Below are positions 10,621 through 20,354 of a stretch of DNA of 64,000 nt, piece after piece. Within the stretch, counting starts at the first letter, position 1. The number at the start of each line of letters is the position of its first letter. The notes under the pieces are model-generated. The model saw only the letters and a list, made by a program, of their open reading frames with translations. It searched no databases and had not been told where the DNA came from. This stretch comes from Favolaschia claudopus (Eukaryota; Basidiomycota; Agaricomycetes; Agaricales; Mycenaceae). The translations under genes and the position numbers were made by a program. The stretch lies in contig JAWWNJ010000176.1 in assembly GCA_037176885.1 (NCBI GenBank), positions 1 through 64,000 on the forward strand, written 5' to 3'.

Positions 10621-13032
10621 CTGCCGAACTCGCCCATTCCCGTGTTTACATGCGCTGATCTCTGCGTTTTCACGCAACTCTTTTGTAATCACCTTCTTGT
10701 AATACGCTTCATGCTCCATGGATCAAGTAATTCACTCGTTGCGCTCACATTCCAACCTTATGCACACCTGGTACTCATGCCCTGCACTCTTCCTTTCACC
10801 CATAAATGCCGGATTCGATATCTCAGGCCTTCAGCTTCGAATTTCACTATGTTCCCCAGCCACAAGACTACCATCATGTCGGCAAATCATGTTGGCCACT
10901 TCTGTAATCTTTTATCCGGCCCACGTTCAAGTATCTCTGGACATGTTCGATTCCAACAGTTCAAGCGGCATCTGCGCGTTTACATTCATCTCACTCTCAC
11001 ACTCATGTGGCTTACAGGCCCTGAGTCCGCATTCACGATTCAATCTTACCCCAACTGCATCCGCGCTTTATATTTTTCAGTCTTCACAGTGACGAATCCC
11101 GACCTCTCATACAAGGGCAACAGCCTTTCTCGCAGATTATTTTCAATGTTTAAGAATCAACGCGCGTACTCCACATTCAACTGGCATTTCTATTTTCCAA
11201 GTTCGAATGCACTAGTGAGTTATCGAATCAAGTCTTGGGCTCGCGATTCGGCTTGACGTTCAAAACTCCCATGACGCGAAATTCAAGACCATATTTTCAC
11301 CATTCACCAGTCAAGTATCTCGCGTTCAAGATTCGTTCTGCATGCCACGTAGTGGGGATATACCCCCCTCCTAATACCTTTCAACATCATCGCTCAAGAT
11401 TCATTGTTAATGATTCGATTTTCTGATCTACAGTGTATTCCGCAAACTGGGGATTGCTACCGAGCATTTTAAATTGCAACTCTTACGAGCTCCTTGTTCA
11501 TTCTTCAACCACCCTCATTTCCGGATGTCTCTTAGTTTATCAACTTGGGCAATAACTACTGACGACGTAACCATCAACTCCACGGCTCTTCAAAGCTTCA
11601 TCGGCGATAGTGTTCCTTACAGTAGCGGCCTAATCTTCATTCAACCAACCACCCGCCAATCCTGATCCCTCTTTTTGTACCCGGCTTCGAACGTGACGTG
11701 CGACTTCACCGTTTATTTATCCAGTCGTTCGCTAGCGTATGCTGCGCATTCTGACTCCTCATCTCCTTCGAATTCCATTCAATACACGCGAAACGTCATC
11801 TCACACGGTGACACCGCGAATTGGGTTTGGTTACCTACTTTTCTACAAGCGACCCTCTACGTTCTCTTCGCATCTAAGCTCTCTGTTTCATGCTGCACAT
11901 CGACAACACCTGGTTCAAGATCTCGAATACCTTGACTTCTCAAATTCTTTTCCCTTAGGCTCCATTCAAGCCCAGCACGGGCGCATGCCTTTCGATAGCC
12001 AGCAATTAAAGCACATTATTCCAAATTCGTTTGGATACCATTTTATGTTCTGTTGTCAGCAGTATCCGCGGATTTCAACTCCACAGTCTCCACTTTCTAG
12101 CGCACGCTCTATGCTCTCTTCCCAACGTCAACTCCAGCACCTCCTGCTGTTACAATCTGCGCTTGAGCCTCCATTCAGCTGCAGATACCAAACACAACGC
12201 CGTGCTACCCATTCGCAACTTCAGATGCCAAAATTGTCCCCGTGTTGAATATTTATTATGTCACGTCGAATATTACCCACCTCGAACCAAAATTCGCAAA
12301 ATCCGAATACTTACCGCTGTTGTTCGAACTGAAGATTTGTAAAAATTCAACTCCTTCGCTGAATGCGTTCTCTACCGGATTCCTCACTCGCCCTTCAACG
12401 AACACACACGTTACGAATTGGGTTTACTTTTGATATTCAGCGTTTTCATCATCGAACAGGCATCTGATAATGTTCGCCATTCACGTACGCTGGCAACTTC
12501 ATCCTCATCCAACGGCGATACCCAACCGGTTGACAAATTAATAATCACCTTCATCGACGTCACGTCCCCAGCGTTTGTGCGACTTAGGCCACTGGGCTCG
12601 ACAACTATATGCTCACAAGAACCCTATGTCACAACTGGAAAACTTCATTTCACCTTGCTGCGTCTCGCGGAATGAATGTTCAGTTCAAGGCACAACGCCA
12701 CCGCAGCTCATTGGCCTCAACCCATTTTCAACGGCCACTGTACCTTGACGACTCTTGGCTGTCTTCTCATCTCCGTGACTATATCAACTCATCTACTTCT
12801 CGGCCGAATCAATTCCACGGCGACTGACGGTGACACTTTTTCAGACAATCTGATATGCACAGATCGATCGAGGTTGAACTCTCAGTCTACTTCACTTTCA
12901 AGCACTATCCACTCTCTGCCAGTTCTCGCTTACCGTAGTTCGTGCGATGTGCGAGATTCACATTCACGAGCGTGGTCTTACTCTCAGCCTCAAAAAAAAA
13001 TTGAGAAATTCAAGCCACTTTATAATTTGGGA
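10621..13032. other. Pyrimidine-rich decayed repeat, no gene
   Basis: The plus strand is markedly C+T rich with scattered CGAATTCCATTCAA-like pieces that look like further decay products of the minisatellite. Long overlapping open frames in several frames reflect composition. No domain, intron pattern or start context supports a gene. Confidence 0.45.
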
Positions 13033-13230
13033 GCCGCCTTCTCTTGTGGGTTAGCCGCGGGCGCTTGGGTTGCCCTCGTCTGGGCGTCTCTGTTTTGGGT
13101 TCATCCTCGCGCATCCCATCGCCCCACGCCCTGGGCGCCGGCGGTTCAAGTTTGTCACCGCCGTGCGTTCCCCACACCCACACCTATGTGGCTGTCTCCT
13201 TCTCTGACCGAACGAAGCATTGAACAAAAT
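13033..13230. repeat. Subtelomeric repeat R2, copy 1
   Basis: About 200 bp beginning GCCGCCTTCTCTTGTGGG and ending in GCATTGAACAAAA. The same sequence returns 5'-truncated at 13485-13618 and 3'-diverged at 60879-61006. No coding role is evident. Confidence 0.8.
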
Positions 13231-13405
13231 GGAAACACTGTCCGAGCACGGGAGGACAGTGTGCCGTTTTGTGACAGTGGCAGAGAGGGGGCCGATCTGA
13301 TGTTTCAGATCCGAGCTCTTCTCTTTCCTCGACCACCATCATCCATTTCTTCCTGCTAGCTCCCTGGACTCACGAACATTCCGACTTCACGACGCTTTGC
13401 TTCTC
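13231..13405. repeat. Subtelomeric repeat R1, copy 2
   Basis: Near-identical to 9024-9200 in the same orientation, but with a single copy of the 78-bp subunit. It abuts the 3' end of R2 copy 1. Confidence 0.85.
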
Positions 13406-13484
13406 CCACCCTCCCTTCCCTTTATATTCTCGTTAACCACTAGCACTCCAAGGATTTCGAGTGGCAGCCGCAGAGTGGGGCAAT

Positions 13485-13618
13485 GGGTTCATCCTCGCGC
13501 ATCCCATCGCCCCCACGCCCTGGGCGCCGGCGGTTCAAGTTTGTCACCGCCGTGCGTTCCCCACACCCACACCTATGTGGCTGTCTCCTTCTCTGACCGA
13601 ACGAAGCATTGAACAAAA
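13485..13618. repeat. Subtelomeric repeat R2, copy 2 (5'-truncated)
   Basis: Starts within R2 at GGGTTCATCCTCGCGC and matches 13098-13229 apart from one inserted C, ending at the same GAACAAAA. Confidence 0.85.
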
Positions 13619-13975
13619 CCTCCGTCTCTAAAAACTCCGTTGACGTCTCGCTCGGCACACTCCTTGCGCCAACCTTGCGCACTCCTTCAATTCGCGCCAG
13701 GCCGTGCGCACTTTGTCAAGCTCTCGGTCACAGGTCTTCTCACCTCTCAGCCCATCCATCATACGCCCCACCTCGTGCTAGCATATTTTGATTGAATTCA
13801 CTCCGTCCCTACCTCTTACCCGCTGCCGCCGCTCAATCAATTTTATTTTTTGCTCCCTCGTACCCCCACTTCCTTCAAAGCCTCTGCAATCACGAAGCAC
13901 CGCGATGTATCTATCAAACGGGATGACGGGACAGCTATGTTTGTAGGGTGCGGGACTTTTGGGTAAGAAGGGCAT
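13619..13975. other. Spacer upstream of the retrotransposon
   Basis: CT-rich single-copy-looking DNA between R2 and the first direct repeat of the tyrosine-recombinase element. No gene seen. Confidence 0.4.
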
Positions 13976-14087
13976 TCCTGGATGGTCTGGAGAGACCAAG
14001 GGGATTGGCTAAGATCACGTCATCCCCTCCTCGTCATCTCATCCTTTTTGCTTCCTCCCACCACACTCGCTTTCTCCCCGCCTTCGC
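13976..14087 (+). repeat. Split direct repeat A1
   Basis: 112 bp beginning TCCTGGATGGTCTGG and ending CCCCGCCTTCGC, identical to 18631-18742. The 78 bp that follow, up to the ORF1 ATG, are very CT-rich and probably form the leader. Confidence 0.85.
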
Positions 14088-14165
14088 TGCCCTCCTCCTC
14101 CTTAGTTTTTCTTTGTCGTTCTTTCTTCTTCATCACCTCACCTCCCATCACCGCTCCCGTCGACG

Positions 14166-15053
14166 ATGACCGGCACCACTGACACGGCCCCCACTGCTTC
14201 GCAGTACAACGACCTTAAAAAGATGATGGAAGATTTGGCGGCTGTTGTTAATAATCTCTCCGGCGAGATTTCGAAGCGCCCGGCGGCGTCTGCTATCGAG
14301 CAGCTCACTGGCGCCTCCGCCAACCCCTTGGCGTTCCCGCCCGCTGCTAATGGTAAGTACCCGGCCCTGCTTACCTCTGTTCTCTACCCGCACCTTGCCG
14401 CCGACGTCGTCACGCAAATCGGCAAGTTCGAGTTCCCGCCGACCCACCTCGGTCGCCTCCTCCCCACTGTCTCTGCCCCACCGCCCATCCCCCTCGTCCT
14501 CACCACCAACGCTGATGGCGGACTGGTGTTTACCCCGGTCCCCACTGTCACCGGCGCCACCGCCCTGCTCCGCGAAGTCCCTGACGTCGCTACTTTCACT
14601 GAAGCCTGGGCAATTTTCTCTGCCGTGCTTCAGAATGAGAACCCCGCCCTTCCTGCTGCCCAGGCCCTCAACGCGCACCTCACCAACATCATCGGCTTCG
14701 CGCGCGCGTTTCCGTGGGCGTCCGTCTTGGACTACCACGTCGCTTTTGTGCAGGCTCGGAGTCGTGACCCCTTCTTCAACCCCATCTCCTGGAGCAGGGG
14801 TGACTCTCATCTGCACACCAAGCTCCTCCTCACTCCCCTCCTCCTTATGCCGCCCACCCTGCCCGCTCCTTCTCCTGCTCCAGCAAGTGCTGCTCGCACC
14901 CAGGTATGCTACAGCTACAATAACGCTACTGTGGGTTGTGAAGCACCTTCGTGCCCGCGCCGCCATGTCTGCCGGGGATGTGGAGGAGCCCACCCTTCCT
15001 TCTCCTGCGCCCTCGCAGGTGCTGCGGCCGTGCCTTCCGCTGCTGCGCCCTGA
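14166..15053 (+). CDS. ORF1, Gag-like zinc-finger protein of the YR retrotransposon
   Basis: 295 codons from an ATG placed after a CT-rich leader (TCGACGATGACC). The N-terminus has a short helical segment (YNDLKKMMEDLAAVVNNL) that could oligomerise. The C-terminus carries clustered Cys/His: CYSYN, then C and CPRRHVCRGCGGAH, then C, a zinc-binding pattern usual in ORF1/Gag proteins of these elements and likely to bind element RNA. The ORF ends at TGA (15051-15053), but the same frame stays open on the far side and leads into the RT, so stop read-through or a split pair of genes are both possible. The N-terminal part is not recognised as a canonical capsid domain. Confidence 0.65.
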   Translation: MTGTTDTAPTASQYNDLKKMMEDLAAVVNNLSGEISKRPAASAIEQLTGASANPLAFPPAANGKYPALLTSVLYPHLAADVVTQIGKFEFPPTHLGRLLPTVSAPPPIPLVLTTNADGGLVFTPVPTVTGATALLREVPDVATFTEAWAIFSAVLQNENPALPAAQALNAHLTNIIGFARAFPWASVLDYHVAFVQARSRDPFFNPISWSRGDSHLHTKLLLTPLLLMPPTLPAPSPAPASAARTQVCYSYNNATVGCEAPSCPRRHVCRGCGGAHPSFSCALAGAAAVPSAAAP

Positions 15054-15074
15054 GGTGGCGCTGGGGGCAGGGCT

Positions 15075-18000
15075 TTGGTGCGACGAGCTTCGACGGCCTC
15101 GTCTTTCTTGCACCCCCCTGCCCCCCCCTTGGCGCTTGCTGCGCCTAGCCGTCCTTCCATATCCCCGAATGTAGCCCGGTTTGTTTCGCGCCGGGTTAGC
15201 CCACCCGGTGTCGTACCTCAAGTACCGGGCCAGCGAGGGGGAGAGGTTGAATCCTCTCCTCGCTCTGCGAGGAGGGAAGTCTCTTTTCTCCCCCCTTACA
15301 TTCTGGATATCAAAACTGACCATATTTTTCCGGTCCTTAATAAGCTCCTTGAGCCTTTGCCTTTGCCTCCGCCTCCCACCCGTCCTAACACCACCCTCCA
15401 CTTCCCCCTCACCACCCCTCATCTCCTCCCTATGCCTGTTGTGAAACTCCGACCCCATGTATGGCGTGATGCGCTGCGCTCCTATCCTGACCGGCTCTTC
15501 GCTGACTCCATCGTTGCTGCCATTAAATACGGTGTACATCTTGGTGTTGTTAATAATCATATTCTCCGTCTCCCCTCCTTCGCCCCCCCTCCCCTTCCCT
15601 CCGCCCTTGAGTACCCCGATACCGTTGACGCTGATATTGACCTTGAGGTTTCCCTCGGTCGTATCATTGATGTCTCTGCCATACCTGCCGCCGCTACAGC
15701 CTTCCTTGCGCCCCTTGGTTCTGTCCCCAAGAAGTATTCCACCAAGCGCCGCCGCATCCACCACCTTTTCTACCCCCGTGGCCACTCAGTCAATGACGCC
15801 ATCCCGGCTGAGTTTGGTTCGCTGGTGTTTGAGGCAGTGCTTCAGGCCATTGACCGCATTCGTGCTGCTGGCCCTGGTGCTTTTCTGTACAAGGCTGACT
15901 TGGAGGCTGCCTTTCGCCATATTCCCATACACCCTGCTGATTGGAAGTATATGGGCTTCTGTTGGAAGGGTCGTACCTTCCTTGACATATTCCTTCCCTT
16001 TGGCCTGCGCACTGCCCCTCGTCTCTATAATTTCTTTGCAGAGGCTCATCACTGGATTCTCACCAACCAGCATGCAACGTTGCGCGATCTCCAGCATTAC
16101 CTTGATGACTGGATCAACGTGACGTCTGCCTCTCTGGGGGCTGACTACGCTCTTGCGGCACGCGATGACTTCCGTCGGACGACGCGCGAGCTAGGCTTCT
16201 CGCTTTCTGAGAAGAAGGAGGAGGGCCCTTGTCACTGTCTTGAGTTCTTGGGCATTGAACTTGACACGGTACAGATGCAGGCACGGCTTCCCCGGGACAA
16301 GCTGGAGCGCCTCCTGGGCATGCTACAGGTGTGTCTGGAGCGTGGTTCTGCTTCTTTCCACGAGCTGGAGCGGCTCTGTGGTCACTTTGTCTTTGCGCAG
16401 TCTGTCATACCTATAGGGCGGTACTTCACACGGCGAGTCCGGGACTTCATGCGTTCCATCTCCTCCCTTCCCCATACCCTCTTGCGTCGCATTCCATCTG
16501 AGGCTCGCAAGGACCTCTTGTGGTGGATGGAGTATCTGCCGTCCTTCAATGGCATCTTCACTATCTCCCCTCCCCCTCCTGAGCTTGCTGTTTACACTGA
16601 CGCTAGTGGCAAGCTTGGCCTCGGTGGGACATGGGTCGAGGGTGATGTCTTCTTTGCAGAGCGTTGTCTTAAGCGACGGATGGGCCTCCCTATCCACTGG
16701 AAGGAGATGCAGGCTGTCCTGCGTGCGGCAGAGCTGTGGCACCCACACTGGCGTGGGTTTGAGGTTATCTTCCATATTGATAACGCTGCTGTTGCTAGCT
16801 GCCTTAACTCAGGTTCTATTGATCATCCTCCAACCCAGCAGCTCTTCAGGTCCTTTGCGTTGTTGGCGGCGCGTGCGGGGTTTACATTTCGTTCCGTCTG
16901 GATTCCCACTGCTGCGAATGGTGTTGCTGATGCCCTTTCTCGTTTTCAGTGGGTGAACCTCGACCGACTCCGTCCGCACTGGGTACTCCCTCACCGGAGT
17001 GGCTCGAGGCCAACTCGCACCTCCACCCAGCCGTTGCGGACCTCATCTGGTACAGTCTCAAACCTGCCACCCGCGCTGGGTACGATGGTGTCGTTGCCAT
17101 GTACTCCGCCTTTGCCCGAAGCCGTGGTTTCACCCATCCTGACGGCAAGGTGCTCCCCGCCACCGCCGCTGGTCTCCAGCTCTGGATCGCAGAGAAGGCT
17201 CCCTTTGTCCAGCCTGCTACGCTCTCCCGTTACCTCTCCAGCTTGCGTACCATCCACATCGAGCATGGATGGTCAGTTGAGGCGCTTGACGACCCCATTC
17301 TCAAGCGCCTCATCAGCGCCGCTGAACGCCGGTATGGTACTGCGCCCCGCCGCCTTCGTCGGCCCATCACGCGCCAGATCCTCGCTGACATTATCGCGGA
17401 GCTCCCAGACGACCATGATGGTAGGATGCTCGCCTCCGCTTTCACCCTTGCCTGGACAGCATTCATGCGCTGCGGGGAGTTCACAGTCGCTGACGGTGCA
17501 GCCTTCGACCCCTCCATTAACCTTACAGAGGGCTGCATCTCGAATGTCACTGACTCCTCCCTTCTCTGCACCATCCAGGCAAGCAAGACGGACCCTGGAC
17601 GGCGAGGGGCTCAGGTCCTTTGTGGAGCCGCTGTTGGTGCCCCAACCTGTCCTGTTGCCCGGTTCAGAGCGTACCGTGAGTGTCGTCCAGCTGTCTCCCC
17701 GTATGCTCCGCTGTTCGTCACCTCCACGGGTGCACCCCTCTCACGCTCCTTTGCCCTCTCCGCACTTGACGACTGCCTTCGAAGGGCTGGGTATAGCTCG
17801 GGTGAGTTCACCGGCCACAGTTTCCGCCGTGGAGCTGCCTTTGCTGCTGCGGAGGCAGGGTACACTCAGGAGCAGATCAAGCTCCTGGGCCGCTGGAAGT
17901 CGGACGCGTGGAAGCTCTATGTTGACTGCCCCCTCTCCATGCTACGTGAGTTGTCCTCCAAACTCCACTCCACCTCTGCCATCTATCGCTCCCGTCCTGC

Positions 18001-18329
18001 CTCCACGCCCCCTGTTGCCCCCACTACCCCTCCCCGTCTCTTCATCCGGATTCCAGCCCGTCCCACACCTCTCCCCCCTCCACCCCCTCCCCCTTCCCTC
18101 CCTGCTTCCAAGCGGCCTTCCTCGAAGCGCGCGCCTCCACCTCTCCCCCCTCCACCCAACCCCCCGGTTCTCTCCACTTCTAAACGCCCTTCTTCGAGAC
18201 GTGCAGCCGCATCTGTCCCCCCTCCATCCGCTCCCCCTGCCCCCTCTACTGCAAAACGGTCTTCTTCGAAACGCGTGCCTCCGTCTGTCCCCCCTCCATC
18301 CTTACCAGCCTCGCTCCCCCGTCCCTTGA
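15075..18329 (+). CDS. Reverse transcriptase-RNase H of the YR retrotransposon
   Basis: The functional part runs to about 16990. RT motifs are clear: VPKKYSTKRRRIHHLF, then LYKADLEAAFRHIPIHP (first catalytic Asp), FGLRTAPRLY, and HYLDDWI (catalytic Asp pair). RNase H follows with YTDASG, the Glu of HWKEMQAV, FHIDNAAV and ADALSRF. The RT is of the DIRS/Ngaro type. The frame is the same as ORF1, separated from it by a single TGA; the first in-frame start-like codon after that TGA is TTG at 15075, and no ATG precedes the conserved region closely, which favours expression as an ORF1 fusion. After about 16990 the frame remains open for another 1.3 kb but becomes a Pro/Ser/Arg-rich shadow of the recombinase gene, probably not functional protein. 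Confidence 0.8.
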   Translation: MVRRASTASSFLHPPAPPLALAAPSRPSISPNVARFVSRRVSPPGVVPQVPGQRGGEVESSPRSARREVSFLPPYILDIKTDHIFPVLNKLLEPLPLPPPPTRPNTTLHFPLTTPHLLPMPVVKLRPHVWRDALRSYPDRLFADSIVAAIKYGVHLGVVNNHILRLPSFAPPPLPSALEYPDTVDADIDLEVSLGRIIDVSAIPAAATAFLAPLGSVPKKYSTKRRRIHHLFYPRGHSVNDAIPAEFGSLVFEAVLQAIDRIRAAGPGAFLYKADLEAAFRHIPIHPADWKYMGFCWKGRTFLDIFLPFGLRTAPRLYNFFAEAHHWILTNQHATLRDLQHYLDDWINVTSASLGADYALAARDDFRRTTRELGFSLSEKKEEGPCHCLEFLGIELDTVQMQARLPRDKLERLLGMLQVCLERGSASFHELERLCGHFVFAQSVIPIGRYFTRRVRDFMRSISSLPHTLLRRIPSEARKDLLWWMEYLPSFNGIFTISPPPPELAVYTDASGKLGLGGTWVEGDVFFAERCLKRRMGLPIHWKEMQAVLRAAELWHPHWRGFEVIFHIDNAAVASCLNSGSIDHPPTQQLFRSFALLAARAGFTFRSVWIPTAANGVADALSRFQWVNLDRLRPHWVLPHRSGSRPTRTSTQPLRTSSGTVSNLPPALGTMVSLPCTPPLPEAVVSPILTARCSPPPPLVSSSGSQRRLPLSSLLRSPVTSPACVPSTSSMDGQLRRLTTPFSSASSAPLNAGMVLRPAAFVGPSRARSSLTLSRSSQTTMMVGCSPPLSPLPGQHSCAAGSSQSLTVQPSTPPLTLQRAASRMSLTPPFSAPSRQARRTLDGEGLRSFVEPLLVPQPVLLPGSERTVSVVQLSPRMLRCSSPPRVHPSHAPLPSPHLTTAFEGLGIARVSSPATVSAVELPLLLRRQGTLRSRSSSWAAGSRTRGSSMLTAPSPCYVSCPPNSTPPLPSIAPVLPPRPLLPPLPLPVSSSGFQPVPHLSPLHPLPLPSLLPSGLPRSARLHLSPLHPTPRFSPLLNALLRDVQPHLSPLHPLPLPPLLQNGLLRNACLRLSPLHPYQPRSPVP

Positions 18330-18424
18330 GGGCGCCAAAGCCTCCTCGCGCCGGACCCACACGTACTGCTGCTGTTTCCCGTCAAGCACAGATTACGCGG
18401 CGACGTGAGACTGGCTGGCACTAG
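16949..18424 (+). CDS. Tyrosine recombinase of the YR retrotransposon
   Basis: This 491-codon frame is offset -1 from the RT and overlaps its RNase H end. An N-terminal SAM-like domain (SLKPATRAGYDGVVAMYSAF) is followed by the catalytic domain. Active-site residues are all visible: Arg in FMRCGE, Lys in IQASKTD, His-x2-Arg in GHSFRRG and the nucleophile Tyr in WKLYVD. The enzyme would integrate a circular cDNA by strand exchange without target duplication. The C-terminus beyond LHSTSAIYRS is a Pro/Ser/Lys/Arg-rich tail with three SKRPSSKR-like repeats, possibly nucleic-acid binding. The frame has no ATG at its head (first start-like codon GTG at 16949), so it is likely made by frameshifting from the RT or from an unseen spliced message. 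Confidence 0.8.
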   Translation: MGEPRPTPSALGTPSPEWLEANSHLHPAVADLIWYSLKPATRAGYDGVVAMYSAFARSRGFTHPDGKVLPATAAGLQLWIAEKAPFVQPATLSRYLSSLRTIHIEHGWSVEALDDPILKRLISAAERRYGTAPRRLRRPITRQILADIIAELPDDHDGRMLASAFTLAWTAFMRCGEFTVADGAAFDPSINLTEGCISNVTDSSLLCTIQASKTDPGRRGAQVLCGAAVGAPTCPVARFRAYRECRPAVSPYAPLFVTSTGAPLSRSFALSALDDCLRRAGYSSGEFTGHSFRRGAAFAAAEAGYTQEQIKLLGRWKSDAWKLYVDCPLSMLRELSSKLHSTSAIYRSRPASTPPVAPTTPPRLFIRIPARPTPLPPPPPPPSLPASKRPSSKRAPPPLPPPPNPPVLSTSKRPSSRRAAASVPPPSAPPAPSTAKRSSSKRVPPSVPPPSLPASLPRPLRAPKPPRAGPTRTAAVSRQAQITRRRETGWH

Positions 18425-18630
18425 CATGCTGTTTGTGGAGTGCCTCTGGCTTCTGCGCTCTTCCTCCCCCACCTTTGGCTGGTCGCTTGCGCAGAGCTTT
18501 GTTCTTGGGCTGCCGAGGCCCTCCCTTGCTGTAGAGGTATTGCGGACTCGAGAGCCGAGTCATCTGCCCAAAAGTAGACAAAAAATCATATTGCTCACGT
18601 AGCTCTCTCTCTCTCAGTGACTAGCGCCAA

Positions 18631-18742
18631 TCCTGGATGGTCTGGAGAGACCAAGGGGATTGGCTAAGATCACGTCATCCCCTCCTCGTCATCTCATCCT
18701 TTTTGCTTCCTCCCACCACACTCGCTTTCTCCCCGCCTTCGC
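18631..18742 (+). repeat. Split direct repeat A2
   Basis: Exact 112-bp copy of A1, preceded by a short CT run (CTCTCTCTCTCTCAG). The gypsy-derived sequence starts at the next base. Confidence 0.85.
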
Positions 18743-20354
18743 GCGGCGGGTGACTCGGGACCCCGTTCTGGTTCTCCCAAACCCCGAACGCCCGTACCGG
18801 CTCGAGGCTGGCAGCTCTGACTATGCCACCGGTGCCGTCCTCTCCCAGCAGGGTGACGATGGCAAGTGGCATCCGGTTGCGTTCTACTCCAAAAGCCTGA
18901 ACGAGGTGCAGCGGAATTACGAGATTCACGACAAGGAGATGCTTGCGATCGTGCGAGCCCTTGAGGAGTGGCGCCACTTCCTTGAGGGCGTGCAGCACCC
19001 AGTTGAGATCTGGACGGACCACAAAAACCTGGAATATTTCCGGAAGGCCCAGAAGCTCAACCGTCGCCAAGCTCGGTGGTCTCTCTACCTCTCCCGTTTC
19101 GACTTCTCGCTGCACCACCAACCGGGTCGCCTCATGGGTCGCCCCGACGCGCTTTCTCGGAGACCGGACCATGGAGTGCAGGACGATAACCAGGACGTTA
19201 CCCTGCTTCGACCCGAGCTGTTTCACGTTCGGGCCACCGAGGCCCTGGTTATTGCTGGCCCTGAGGCTCCCCTCCTGCGCGACATTCGTGATGCGCTTGC
19301 CGGAGAACCCGACCTTGAAGAGCCGATCGCCCTGACTGCGAAGGAACTCCTCAAGGCCCGAGGTGTGCGGTCTGCCCGGTCTTCGGAATGGCGTATTGAA
19401 GGTGGACTCCTTTACTTCCGGGGGAAGATTGTCGTCCCCCGAGACAAGGACCTCCGCCGACGCATCCTGGAGCAGCACCATGACACGCGTGTTGCAGGCC
19501 ATGCCGGTCGTTTCAAGACCCTGGAGCTCGTGTCTCGGAACTACTGGTGGCCCCAGCTGTCGCGCCATGTCGGTCGGTATGTCGCGACTTGTGACTTGTG
19601 CTGCCGCACCAAGGCACTTCGTCAACTGCCGATTGGTGAGCTCCACCCCACAGAGATCCCAGAAGAGCGCTGGCACACCGTGTCGGTCGACTTTATCGTC
19701 GAGCTTCCCGAGGCCCATGGATACGATGCAGTCATGGTCGTTGTCTGTGCCCTTGGGAAGAGAGCGCACTTCATGGAGTGTCAGACCACCATCGACGCGG
19801 TTGGTGCTGCTCGGCTGTACTACCGGAACGTCTGGCGCCACCATGGCCTGCCAGAGAAGTACATCTCGGATCGTGGCACCCAGTTCATCGCAGAGTTCAC
19901 GCGCGAGCTTTGGCGCCTCGTTGGGGTCACCCCAGCCACTTCTACGGCCTACCACCCGCAGACCGATGGCCAAACGGAGCGTGTTAACCAGGAACTCGAG
20001 CAGTACGTCCGGCTCTTCACCAATTACAAGCAGGACGACTGGGATGAGCTGCTACCTGCAGCGGAGTTTGCGTACAACAACCACATGCACTCCTCCACGC
20101 AGCAGGTACCGTTCATGACGGACACTGGTCGGCTTCCACGGATGGGCTTTGAGCCCCACGCTGTACGCTCTAGGTTGGAGGCTGTGAACGAGTTCCACGA
20201 TCGGATTGCATCAGGGGTTTCCGAGGCGAAGGCAGCACTTGTCAAGGCCAAAGCAGAGTACAAGCAGTACTATGACCGCCGGCGGACACCAGCTCCAGAC
20301 ATCAAGGTTGGTGGGTTGATGCTTCAGATATCCGCACCACCCGCCCTTCGGTGA
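18743..20354 (+). pseudogene. Truncated gypsy pol: RNase H-integrase
   Basis: The retained part covers RNase H ([38 protein letters not shown]), the H2C2 zinc finger of integrase ([13 protein letters not shown] then CDLCCRTK) and the catalytic core ([19 protein letters not shown], and the Glu in [13 protein letters not shown]). It has lost protease and RT. It ends at the same premature TGA as the full copy, before the chromodomain. Differences from the full copy include Gly for Asp in AGSSDYA and Arg for Trp in YFRKAQ. Confidence 0.85.

Larger units (their letters stand above)
13976..18742 (+). mobile_element. Tyrosine-recombinase retrotransposon (Ngaro/DIRS-like)
   Basis: The element encodes a zinc-finger ORF1, a reverse transcriptase with RNase H, and a tyrosine recombinase in place of an integrase, which defines the DIRS order. 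An identical 112-bp direct repeat lies at each end (13976-14087 and 18631-18742). Direct rather than inverted repeats and the absence of a methyltransferase domain point to the Ngaro/PAT-type split-repeat arrangement rather than DIRS1 proper. The right repeat runs without a gap into a truncated Ty3/gypsy copy, so the distal repeat (B2) of a complete Ngaro is missing. Nothing left of 13976 matches gypsy, so it is not a simple insertion into that element. Confidence 0.8.

Noticed and set aside
10642..12675. Many overlapping ORFs up to 204 codons
   Set aside because: They follow the C+T-rich composition of decayed repeats, occur in several frames at once and have no protein motif.
14148..15785. 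545-codon minus-strand ORF
   Set aside because: It is antisense to ORF1 and RT, Gly/Arg-rich, and arises because the plus strand is poor in the complements of stops.
16941..16950. TTTTCAG as a 3' splice site opening the recombinase frame
   Set aside because: The bases encode conserved RNase H residues (SRFQW) and no matching donor with the right phase was identified by eye.
18675..19973. 432-codon minus-strand ORF, and its twin at 24220-25542
   Set aside because: Both are antisense shadows of the conserved gypsy RNase H-integrase frame.
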